Shown here: positions 57,139-64,000 of the stretch, piece by piece
How the letters are laid out: the number at the start of each line of letters is the position of its first letter
How positions within the stretch are numbered: position 1 is the first letter of the stretch
Origin: an uncultured Christensenella sp.
Lineage (GTDB): Bacteria > Bacillota > Clostridia > Christensenellales > UBA1242
Direction: 5' to 3'
Length of the DNA stretch: 64,000 nucleotides
Assembly: GCA_910586385.1 (NCBI GenBank)
Contig: CAJUGX010000001.1
Location: forward strand, 266,958-330,957
Program-made: the position numbers and the translations under genes
The notes under the pieces: model-generated
What the model was told of the DNA's origin: nothing
The model's input: the letters and a program-made list of their open reading frames with translations, nothing else
Databases searched by the model: none

Positions 57139-59556
57139 ATGTCAACTTCAATGGTGTTGGGATTATTCGACTGGATTGGGGACTTCTTTAAGTCGCTTTT
57201 TGATCTTATCCCAAAGATCATGTATCTTTTGTATGCTTCAATGGCATGCGTTTTGGATGTTCTGCAACTCTTCTTCAGAAAACTTGCAGGTCTTGATGTT
57301 TATTACGTAGACGGAAAGGCCATCCAAGGCGACATCGTTACAAACTTCATCACAGGTATTTTGGGTATAAACAAAGACAATCTCACATACTCCGCGCTTT
57401 CAACAGTTTTCTGGTCAATGGTGGTCTTTGGAGTCATCATTTGTTTTGCTTGTACCATTTTTGCAATTATCAAAAGTCACTACAACTATGACGAAAAAGC
57501 AGCAAAGGGGCCAATGCAATATGTTTACACTGCTGGAAAGGCAATCCTCAACATGGTAGTTGTTCCTATCGTCGTTGTCCTCGGACTTTATGTTTCAGAA
57601 GCGTTGTTGACTGCTGTTGACACAATCACTTCAACAAACAGCGGGACTGTCGAAGCCCTGTATGGAACAGACACCGTCAATACTTATCTTTGCAAGACTG
57701 ATACAAGGACCGGCAAGTCTACCATGATTTACTATGACATCTTCGGCGTACATAGTGGTGTTGTGTATGGTCTTGGTGGTGGTCAGGTAAACAACGAGAA
57801 AGGCAAGTTTGCGCTTATTGCCGCTGCAAGTCAGCCATTCTCTGGTTCACTCTTCAAGGTTGCTGCTTACAATGGAAATCGTGCTCGTTTGGGGCAAATG
57901 GATCCAACAAAGGGTGGATATACTGGTGCGGCTGGATCAAACCTTCCACTTTTTGTAAAAGCAGGAAACGATAAAGATGTTTTGGCTGACATGATTGATA
58001 CGGCTTTTGCTTGCAATTTGCACGCAAAGGAATGGTTTGACTTAGATTATACTTTTGGAAGCATTGTTTCATTTAGATACTTCACAAATTATTTGACAAT
58101 TGGTGCGAACTCATTCTCCAAGTTTAATGTTGGTTTGGTTTGGTACTATTATGACTTATGGCAATTCAACTTCATCGTTGGATTCGCTGGAATCATTGTG
58201 TGTCTCTCAATTTTCATCAACATAATTCTTGGACTTATCACAAGACTCTTCATGTGTATTGTATTGTTCTTGGTGGCGCCTCCACTCTTTGGACTTGCTC
58301 CACTGGATGGTGGAAAGGCCGGCAAGGGCTGGAGAGAAAACTTCATGAAGCAAGCACTCATGGCGTACGGGGCTGTCGTCGGGATGAACTTAGTCTTGAT
58401 GATTTTGCCTTACATGAACGAGATTGACTTCTTCAATATCCCTATTGCGGATTACTTTGCTCAAACACTTGTTATCATTGTTGGGCTTATCACAATCAAA
58501 GCGGTTATCGCGACCTTGTCCGGACTTATTGGTGCTGCAGATGCGAATGAAACCGGTGGAAAGATCAAGGACGAAGTTGCTGATGTTGCCGGAAAGGCGA
58601 CCAAGATGACTGTCGGCGCTGCCAAAATTGGTGGTAAGATCGGCGGAAAAGTTGGTTTGGCTGTTGGAAGCGACCTCATGAAAGGTGCTGGCAAACTTGG
58701 TGGACTTGTTGGAAAGATTGGTTTCAAAGAAAGAGATGCTTCCGGAAATGTTGTTACTGGACCAGATGGAAAACCAATTAGACATACACTTGGTGGACTT
58801 GCACATGGCATTGCAAAGGGTACAAAAACTGGAGCTGTAGGACTCAAGAATTTTGTGGTTGGTAAAGATAAAGATCACAGAACAGGGCTTGGAGCATTTG
58901 TACTTGGAGGGAAAACCAAGAGTGGAAAGGAAATGGCTGGTCTTGGAAGAGGCAAGGCTTCTCAATGGATCGAGAAACATACGGCCGTTGGTGGATTAAT
59001 CAAGCAAGGAAAGCAAGCTCTTGGTGCATCTGTTAAAGACAAGCTTTATGGAAAGGTTCTTACAGATGATGAGGGAAATGCTAAGTTGGATAAGAACGGA
59101 AGAGCTCTTAGAGCAGGTGGTTTGTTCGGGAAACAATCTGTTAAAGATGGTGCTATTGAAATGAAAAACGGTAAAGAGGTGACAAAAGGCGGTCTTCTCA
59201 ACGGAGTTAAGAATCTTACTGTTGGTGGAAATCCTGTACTCAATCTAGCAGGGAGCTTGAGACTTTCTAGCGAAAATGTTCACATTGCTACACAAAGAGG
59301 CGCTAACGGTGAAGTTAAGAAAGCTGGTGTTGGAAGTGATGCGATGTCACTCTTCCACGACGGATTGCTCAAGCCAGACAGCGGACTTGGCAAGTTCTTG
59401 GATTCTTCCGAAATCAAGAAGAAGCCAGACCACGACAAGGCTACAGCCGAAAATACTGCTGCAATGTTGAAGTCTAGCCAAGAGCAGAAGCAAGAAATGG
59501 CAGAAATGACAAAAGCAATTAAAGAGCTTACTTCAAAACTTGGACCAAAACCATAA
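57139..59556 (+). CDS. VirB6/TrbL-like polytopic membrane protein with Gly/Lys-rich tail
   Basis: The 805-residue protein resembles the VirB6/TrbL component of type IV secretion systems and the related large membrane proteins of Gram-positive integrative elements. Membrane segments lie at about residues 20-45, 90-120, 130-160, 325-400 and 410-460. An extracellular loop (residues about 165-320) contains YYDIFGVHSGVVYGLGGG. After residue 470 the chain is cytoplasmic and Gly/Lys/Ala-rich (GKIGGKVGLAVG, GGLVGKIG). It ends in a short coiled coil (MLKSSQEQKQEMAEMTKAI). No other secretion genes are adjacent. It may be a scattered chromosomal system or an orphan. The ATG follows AAAGGAGGGCGCAG. Confidence 0.7.
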   Translation: MSTSMVLGLFDWIGDFFKSLFDLIPKIMYLLYASMACVLDVLQLFFRKLAGLDVYYVDGKAIQGDIVTNFITGILGINKDNLTYSALSTVFWSMVVFGVIICFACTIFAIIKSHYNYDEKAAKGPMQYVYTAGKAILNMVVVPIVVVLGLYVSEALLTAVDTITSTNSGTVEALYGTDTVNTYLCKTDTRTGKSTMIYYDIFGVHSGVVYGLGGGQVNNEKGKFALIAAASQPFSGSLFKVAAYNGNRARLGQMDPTKGGYTGAAGSNLPLFVKAGNDKDVLADMIDTAFACNLHAKEWFDLDYTFGSIVSFRYFTNYLTIGANSFSKFNVGLVWYYYDLWQFNFIVGFAGIIVCLSIFINIILGLITRLFMCIVLFLVAPPLFGLAPLDGGKAGKGWRENFMKQALMAYGAVVGMNLVLMILPYMNEIDFFNIPIADYFAQTLVIIVGLITIKAVIATLSGLIGAADANETGGKIKDEVADVAGKATKMTVGAAKIGGKIGGKVGLAVGSDLMKGAGKLGGLVGKIGFKERDASGNVVTGPDGKPIRHTLGGLAHGIAKGTKTGAVGLKNFVVGKDKDHRTGLGAFVLGGKTKSGKEMAGLGRGKASQWIEKHTAVGGLIKQGKQALGASVKDKLYGKVLTDDEGNAKLDKNGRALRAGGLFGKQSVKDGAIEMKNGKEVTKGGLLNGVKNLTVGGNPVLNLAGSLRLSSENVHIATQRGANGEVKKAGVGSDAMSLFHDGLLKPDSGLGKFLDSSEIKKKPDHDKATAENTAAMLKSSQEQKQEMAEMTKAIKELTSKLGPKP

Positions 59557-59572
59557 TTTGAGGTGACGACAG

Positions 59573-59800
59573 ATGTCAATCCTTAAAAGACTTGGTGAGA
59601 TGTTAAAAATTGGATTTATGTCAGACTCGGCAATGAAGAAATTTTTGCACGAGTCTGGCATCAATCCAGAAAGAGACTATCACAAAGAGATTGCTGAAAA
59701 CACGAAACTTTTGCAGATTGAAAGTGAGAAAAACGCTGAAGAGATGAAAAAGTTGAGAAAAGCACTGGCAGAACTTGCTGAAGCAATTAAAGAAAAATAA
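59573..59800 (+). CDS. Small coiled-coil protein, paralogue of the upstream protein's tail
   Basis: The 75-residue protein mirrors the last 60 residues of its neighbour: KFLHESGINPERDYHKEIAE then NTKLL matches KFLDSSEIKKKPDHDKATAE then NTAAML, and both end in a Lys/Glu-rich helix. It lies 16 bases downstream with GAGGTGAC as ribosome binding site and shares the transcript. It may pair with the larger protein's coiled coil as a partner or regulator (inference). Confidence 0.75.
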   Translation: MSILKRLGEMLKIGFMSDSAMKKFLHESGINPERDYHKEIAENTKLLQIESEKNAEEMKKLRKALAELAEAIKEK

Positions 59801-59829
59801 AAAGGCTGAGAGAAATCTCAGCCTTTTTT
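59801..59829 (+). terminator. Terminator of the VirB6-like operon
   Basis: AAAAAGGCTGAGA / TCTCAGCCTTTTTTT hairpin right after the stop codon. Confidence 0.92.
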
Positions 59830-59896
59830 TGTGTAACAAGAGGGAATATTCTTGTTAAAGTAAACAAAAAAACAACAAGCAGTTTCCCTTTTTTGT

Positions 59897-60053
59897 GGGG
59901 ATAAGAGGGCCCAATGCATGACGATGGTAAACTTATTTGGGAGGGGCTCAAATCTGCGGAACATTTTGCAAGACGAAGAGTCGAAACCGACAGGTGGTTC
60001 GCTTGATGGATATCAAGGCAAAACAAAGTTTTGCGTCTAACGCCAACTGGTCG
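59897..60053 (+). ncRNA. Candidate structured non-coding RNA beside tRNA-Met
   Basis: No frame is credible here, but several strong hairpins follow one another: GTCG-AAAC-CGAC (59980-59991), CTTGAT-GGAT-ATCAAG (60002-60017), GCAAAAC-AAA-GTTTTGC (60018-60034) and GCGT-CTA-ACGC (60031-60041). CGACAGGTGG (from 59988) can also pair with CCAACTGGTCG (60043-60053) to close a multi-branched domain. The loops are A-rich on the plus strand, favouring that direction. The upstream GAGGGCCCAATGC...GGGGCTC part can also pair. It is not a tmRNA, 6S or RNase P core that I recognise; a raiA-type RNA is one possibility. No clear promoter is seen. Confidence 0.4.
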
Positions 60054-60088
60054 AAAAAATAAAAAAACGAAGCGTGTTGCTCCGTTCT
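60054..60088 (-). terminator. Terminator of the tRNA-Met gene
   Basis: Minus strand AACGGAGC / GCTTCGTT hairpin followed by TTTTTTATTTTTT, six bases after the encoded CCA. Confidence 0.75.
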
Positions 60089-60093
60089 GCGGT

Positions 60094-60170
60094 TTGGTGG
60101 TGATAGGTGGGCTCGAACCACCGACCTTATGGGTATGAACCATACGCTCTAGCCAGCTGAGCTATATCAC
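60094..60170 (-). tRNA. tRNA-Met(CAT)
   Basis: Acceptor stem GGTGATA/TATCACC, D arm GCTC...GAGC, anticodon stem TATGG/CCATA with loop TTCATAC (anticodon CAT), T arm with GGTTCGAGCC, and encoded CCA (60094-60096). A paired first acceptor base argues against initiator tRNA. A lysidine-modified tRNA-Ile with the same anticodon cannot be excluded by eye. Its promoter (TTGACA 60208-60213, 18 bases, TATAAT 60184-60189) is on the minus strand. Confidence 0.92.
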
Positions 60171-60183
60171 CAAACGTAATCGT

Positions 60184-60213
60184 ATTATACAACAACAAAA
60201 TCTTTTTTGTCAA
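60184..60213 (-). promoter_or_regulatory. Promoter of tRNA-Met
   Basis: Minus strand TTGACA and TATAAT separated by 18 bases, 13 bases before the tRNA 5' end. Confidence 0.75.
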
Positions 60214-60264
60214 TTGATTTGGTGAAAAAAAATATTGTTGTGCATTTTGATACGCCGTCGGGTT

Positions 60265-61038
60265 TTAGAGTTTCAAAATCTCTCTGAAAGCATATATGAG
60301 CCCATCGTCGTTTATATCTTTTGTGACAAAAGTTGTCAATTCTTTTATTTCTGGTTTTGAATTTCCCATTGCGATTGAAATTTCTGCTTCTTGAAGCATT
60401 TCAAGGTCATTCATGGAATCCCCAATAGAAACTGTGGTCATGTCGGGAAATTTGTTTTTGAAATATCTTACACACTTGTCTTTTGCGACATCTTTTGGTG
60501 TGACATCTGTGTAATTTTTTGGCATCAAAAAATAATTGAATTCTGGAAAACCTTGTGATATTTCTGCTGAGATATGTCCAACAACAAGAAGTTGTTTTAT
60601 CTTATCATTTGCCAAATCATCCCAATATTCTTGTTTGGAAACGAAACACACATCTTTCTTTTTGTTGAAAAATTCACAATCGGTGAAATATGTTTTTTCT
60701 TCATACTCGCATTTATATGAAAAAGGCATCTTTTCTTTTTCAATTGCTTGAAGAAGTTCCGTCAAAGCGGCATTGTTTGGATTTTCGGTGATGCAAAAAA
60801 GTTCTTTTTCGGGCAATTTGTAAATGCAGCTTCCGAAGAGTGCTCCGATATATTGAAAGCAATCAATTCCTTTCACGGACAGGGTGTTTTTCAATGCTCT
60901 GCCGGTGACAATGATGAAGATATGTCCAAGTTTTTTAAGTCTTTCAATTTCGTCAACAATCGCAGGTTTTATCTCAGTCGCTCCATGATTGACAAGCGTT
61001 CCATCTACATCTATGAAAAACAAACAGCTCTTCTTCAT
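60265..61038 (-). CDS. HAD-superfamily phosphatase (Cof type)
   Basis: The 257-residue hydrolase has the four HAD motifs: FIDVDGTL (nucleophile Asp, about residue 9), VTGRAL (about 43), the distant Lys, and SIGDSMNDLEML (about 205). The large central cap belongs to the Cof/YbiV subgroup, which dephosphorylates sugar phosphates or flavin and nucleotide phosphates. The start has AAGGAGAAG upstream. The substrate is not readable from sequence. Confidence 0.9.
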   Translation of the reverse strand: MKKSCLFFIDVDGTLVNHGATEIKPAIVDEIERLKKLGHIFIIVTGRALKNTLSVKGIDCFQYIGALFGSCIYKLPEKELFCITENPNNAALTELLQAIEKEKMPFSYKCEYEEKTYFTDCEFFNKKKDVCFVSKQEYWDDLANDKIKQLLVVGHISAEISQGFPEFNYFLMPKNYTDVTPKDVAKDKCVRYFKNKFPDMTTVSIGDSMNDLEMLQEAEISIAMGNSKPEIKELTTFVTKDINDDGLIYAFREILKL

Positions 61039-61169
61039 TTCTTCTCCTTAACAATCGACATTATATCACAAGGTGTGCCTTTTTCCAAACATTTAATTTT
61101 ATGTATCATTTGTGATTGCTTGCTTAAAAATCAAAAATGTTTTAGAATATTGACATAAGGAGAAATTTT

Positions 61170-61589
61170 ATGATTGAGGAACGAATTAAAAAAGCAAACA
61201 TTGAAGCTATGAAAAACAAGGATGTGGTTGCAAGAGGTTTTTACAGCGTGCTTATGAACAAAGTTTTGCTTGAAAAGATTGCCAAGGGTGATAGAAGCCA
61301 AATGTTGTCAGATGCTGACATGTCAAACATTTTGCAAAAGACAATCAAAGAGCTCAATGACGAAAAGTCAAATTATGAGAAAGTTGGAAATGCAGAAGAG
61401 GTTGCAAGAATTTCAAGACAAATTGAGATTGCATCATCATACTTGCCAAAGATGTTGTCAAGGGAAGAAATCAAGGCAATCATCGATTCTCTTGATGACA
61501 AGAGTGTGCCAAGTGTTATGAAGCACTTCAAAGCAAATTTCAATGGGCAAGTTGACATGAGACTTGTACAAGAAGTTTTGAAGGGGTAA
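61170..61589 (+). CDS. yqeY: GatB/YqeY-domain protein
   Basis: The 139-residue protein is of the usual YqeY length and pattern: MIEERIKKANIEAMKNKDVV at the start, LQKTIKELNDEKSNYEKVG in the middle and SSYLPKMLSREEIKAIIDSL near the end. It shares the tRNA-interacting tail fold of GatB. Its cellular role is poorly defined. The ATG follows AAGGAGAAATTTT. The next gene starts one base after its stop, so they are co-transcribed. Confidence 0.92.
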   Translation: MIEERIKKANIEAMKNKDVVARGFYSVLMNKVLLEKIAKGDRSQMLSDADMSNILQKTIKELNDEKSNYEKVGNAEEVARISRQIEIASSYLPKMLSREEIKAIIDSLDDKSVPSVMKHFKANFNGQVDMRLVQEVLKG

Positions 61590-61590
61590 T

Positions 61591-62286
61591 ATGAAAGTAT
61601 ACTCGATCAGTGATTTGCATTTGTCGGTAAACAATCCAAAACCGATGGATATTTTTGGTCCAACTTGGGAAGGATATCTCGACAAGATTTTTGCACAGTG
61701 GAAAGAGATTGTTTCGGAGGATGATTTGGTTTTGCTTGCAGGCGATTTTTCTTGGGCAATGAAACTTGAAGATGCTGTCTCAGATTTTGCACTTTTGAAA
61801 GATTTGCCAGGAAAAAAAATTATCATTCGTGGCAATCATGATTATTGGTGGAAGAGCATAAGTGCGGTGAGAGAAATTTTGCCAGGTGGATTTTATGCAG
61901 TACAAAACGATGCGATGAAATTTGGGGATTACATTGTTTGTGGGACTCGCCTCTGGAACTTGCCAGACAAAAACAAGACAATGACTCCAGAGAATGAGAA
62001 GATTTATAAAAGAGAACTTCTTCGTCTTGAGATGACGCTTCAAAATGCGGTGAAGTTGAAAGCTGCTGATGAAAAAATAATTTGTATGCTCCATTATCCA
62101 CCTTATACATTTAAGGAAGAGGACAATGAGGTTACTGCGCTTTTGGAGAAGTATGGAGTGTACAAAGTTGTGTATGGACACATCCATGCATATTGCAAGC
62201 AGAGTTTGATTCTTGAGAAGAATGGCATTACTTATTATATGACTTCGTGTGATATAGTTGGAAACCGTATTGTTTATGTGGATTGA
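61591..62286 (+). CDS. Calcineurin-like metallophosphoesterase
   Basis: The 231-residue enzyme has the binuclear metal motifs SDLHL (residue 7), AGDFSWA (about 50), IRGNHDYWW (about 75) and VYGHIHAYC (about 192). This layout fits the small soluble COG1768-type phosphohydrolases. The substrate is unknown. It is coupled to yqeY with a one-base gap, and its UGA stop ends the family's usual C-terminus (NRIVYVD). Confidence 0.9.
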   Translation: MKVYSISDLHLSVNNPKPMDIFGPTWEGYLDKIFAQWKEIVSEDDLVLLAGDFSWAMKLEDAVSDFALLKDLPGKKIIIRGNHDYWWKSISAVREILPGGFYAVQNDAMKFGDYIVCGTRLWNLPDKNKTMTPENEKIYKRELLRLEMTLQNAVKLKAADEKIICMLHYPPYTFKEEDNEVTALLEKYGVYKVVYGHIHAYCKQSLILEKNGITYYMTSCDIVGNRIVYVD

Positions 62287-62354
62287 CCTCAATGAAATTT
62301 TATTGACATTCTTGGCAATAATATGGTAATATATCGAATGACTTGGAGATTTAG

Positions 62355-63806
62355 ATGAAAAAGACAACAAAACTTTTGTGTGGGCTTCTTGGAGTAGGAC
62401 TTTTGCTTACTGGATGTGCCACAGTTGGTGCAATCAAGAACAACGATTCAGAATTGATTTACAATGGAAATTCGGCTGTCATGATAAATGATAGTTATCT
62501 TTATTATGGCAATTCTTTTGCCGATTCTTCCGCTTTTGAGAATGATAATGACTATAAAAATTCCGCAAAGCTTTCTTACCTTGCAAGACTTGAAGCTGGG
62601 GCAACACTTTCAGCAAAAAATGAAGATTTCTCTCCAAAAAATGTTGAAACTGTGACAAAGGAAGTTTCTGTGCATAACAAGAGTTTTATGTTTGCTCTTG
62701 GGGATTATATCTACTATCTCACACCAAACAGAAAGAAGTTTGAAAATGAAGATGGCAAACTCGTTCAACAATACGGGTACTCAACTCTCTACCGCAGCAA
62801 ACTCAATGGCGACAAGAAGAAATCTCTTTACACAACTTCTGCTGAGGTTTCTCAAATTGAAGTTTTGAAATATGGCAAAAAGTATTATCTTGTTATGCTC
62901 GCCGGCACGGATCTTATCCGTTTCGAACTTGGCAGCAAGGTCAAGCGTACAACAATTGCGAAAGATGTGACAAGCGTTGCACTTCCAGAGACTTATGAGA
63001 AGAAAAGAGTCGGGAGCACCGACAAATGGAACGGAAACATTTATTATACAAAAGCACTCAAAGACGAGGACAACTCTTCAGTGAGCGGTTCGCAAGTTAT
63101 GAAACTTGCTATTTCAACTGGAGATGAGGTTGAAGTCGGTGGTGGACAAGGAATCAATATTTCACTTGTTGGAAGAGAAGAGGATGTCGTTTTCTACACC
63201 TACGATGGTGAGACATACAAACTTGACACAAACGAAAATGATGGAAACATCAGATTTTCGATTTCAGTTGACAGATATTCAAGCAGTGAAATCTCAGATG
63301 TTTACACACTTTATTCAAATGATGTTTTGGGATACATCTACACTGCAAACAGTGCACTCATTTGTCATCAGAATGGTGCAAGTGAAAAGTCTGTAACATT
63401 GAAGTATAACAGCACAGATGTTGAAAATTACAAGGTTCTGTTTGTGACAGGAAGGACAATTTATCTTTCAACAACAAGTGCAATCTACACAGCAGATTTG
63501 TCACAAATCTTGAATGGAAACGGCAAAGAAGTAAATTGCACAGCTCTTGTCAAGATGAATGACAACACAATTTATGATGGCAATCGTTATGCTTTTGATG
63601 GGAATTATCTCTATTATTACGCACAACTTCAAGAAATTGAAACTGACGAAGAGGATGAAGAGGAAGAATCTGAGGCAAAGACTGACGACAATTATTATTT
63701 GTACAGAACAAAAGTTGGCACAAATGCGGACGAACTGGAGGGCAGTTCTGCAAAAGCCTATGAGCTTTTAAGTCTCACAAAAAATTCTGACAGACATACA
63801 AAATAA
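62355..63806 (+). CDS. Predicted lipoprotein with DUF5050-like repeats
   Basis: The 483-residue protein starts MKKTTKLLCGLLGVGLLLTG then C, a lipoprotein signal with the lipobox LLTGC. The mature part carries repeating strand pairs such as INDSYLYYGN, GDYIYYLTPN and DGNYLYYYA, as in DUF5050/beta-propeller-like proteins. An acidic stretch (EIETDEEDEEEESEAK) interrupts it near residue 438. It should sit on the outer face of the cell membrane. TTGACA (about 62303) and TAATAT precede GGAGATTTAG and the ATG. A terminator follows. Confidence 0.85.
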   Translation: MKKTTKLLCGLLGVGLLLTGCATVGAIKNNDSELIYNGNSAVMINDSYLYYGNSFADSSAFENDNDYKNSAKLSYLARLEAGATLSAKNEDFSPKNVETVTKEVSVHNKSFMFALGDYIYYLTPNRKKFENEDGKLVQQYGYSTLYRSKLNGDKKKSLYTTSAEVSQIEVLKYGKKYYLVMLAGTDLIRFELGSKVKRTTIAKDVTSVALPETYEKKRVGSTDKWNGNIYYTKALKDEDNSSVSGSQVMKLAISTGDEVEVGGGQGINISLVGREEDVVFYTYDGETYKLDTNENDGNIRFSISVDRYSSSEISDVYTLYSNDVLGYIYTANSALICHQNGASEKSVTLKYNSTDVENYKVLFVTGRTIYLSTTSAIYTADLSQILNGNGKEVNCTALVKMNDNTIYDGNRYAFDGNYLYYYAQLQEIETDEEDEEEESEAKTDDNYYLYRTKVGTNADELEGSSAKAYELLSLTKNSDRHTK

Positions 63807-63807
63807 T

Positions 63808-63842
63808 TTGAAAGGCTGGAAAATCCAGTCTTTTTCTTTTTT
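63808..63842 (+). terminator. Terminator of the lipoprotein gene
   Basis: AAAGGCTGGA / TCCAGTCTTT hairpin and a TTTCTTTTTTC tail. Confidence 0.85.
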
Positions 63843-63923
63843 CTGCTGCGGGGCCGAGGGTTTTATGTTGAAAGAATAGAAAATCGAGAGTCCCTGCCGG
63901 AAATGTTTGAAAAACACTTGATA

Positions 63924-63952
63924 TTGTCAAGCGGGGGGGGGTAGTGTAATTT
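63924..63952 (+). promoter_or_regulatory. Candidate promoter with G9 homopolymer in a 17-base spacer
   Basis: TTGTCA (63924-63929), a spacer of exactly 17 bases containing nine G (63933-63941), then TAATTT (63947-63952). The gene it would serve starts beyond the window. The layout matches the C8-containing promoter at 41705-41733. Consensus match is moderate. Confidence 0.5.
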
Positions 63953-64000
63953 CCATTGGTGGACAAGATTCAAACGTTGTTGCTTTTTCATCAAATTGCA

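Noticed and set aside
59787..60143. Minus-strand frame of 118 codons across tRNA-Met and the candidate RNA
   Set aside because: It starts inside the tRNA gene and crosses two terminators and hairpins.

Overview
The window is a stretch of chromosome from a low-GC, probably anaerobic and gut-associated Bacillota-like bacterium (inference). The signs are an oxygen-sensitive class III ribonucleotide reductase with its activase, Gram-positive style promoters (TTGACA-17-TATAAT) and ribosome binding sites (AAGGAGG), a giant InlB-repeat surface protein, and abundant intrinsic terminators. Host genes use UGA as an ordinary stop in at least five places (37798-38943, 35541-36245, 54478-55065, 55116-56921, 61591-62286), so the chromosome uses the standard bacterial code.

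Layout. 264-3498: nucleotide operon nrdD-nrdG-dut behind a promoter with two NrdR-like boxes. 3912-4661: ZIP metal transporter. 5190-32957: one uninterrupted gene for a surface protein of about 9,255 residues (about 1 MDa) with a signal peptide, a beta-helix-like head, about 55 InlB/Flg_new repeats, later mixed with MucBP-like modules, and a C-terminal membrane anchor. 33058-44305: housekeeping genes (diaminopentanoate dehydrogenase-like protein with a Cys/His tail, thymidylate kinase, Lys-rich histone-like protein, PAP2 phosphatase, pyrophosphatase, two flavoproteins, iron-sulfur flavoprotein-like protein, small membrane protein, Nudix hydrolase, ABC exporter).

44724-54342: a 9.6-kb integrative element. 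It has cut the host tRNA-Arg(ACG) gene in the anticodon loop. The 3' half and the tRNA terminator lie at the left end; the 5' half and the tRNA promoter lie at the right end. The element carries its own complete tRNA-Arg(ACG) beside its integrase, which would replace the broken gene. It also carries an HUH-type Rep, an XRE regulator, a PD-(D/E)XK nuclease-like protein, two paralogous solenoid-like proteins, an excisionase-like protein and two homologous structured leaders. Rep and the excisionase are interrupted only by in-frame UGA codons placed where tryptophan fits (three sites, all after GAT), while the integrase is open. This suggests either UGA=Trp decoding in the element's usual host or control of excision and replication by UGA readthrough.

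54478-63806: GNAT-like protein, UvrC, a VirB6/TrbL-like membrane protein followed by a small paralogue of its own tail, a structured non-coding region, tRNA-Met, HAD phosphatase, YqeY, metallophosphoesterase and a lipoprotein. Two long G/C homopolymers (41720-41727 and 63933-63941) sit inside exact 17-bp promoter spacers and look like phase-variable promoters.
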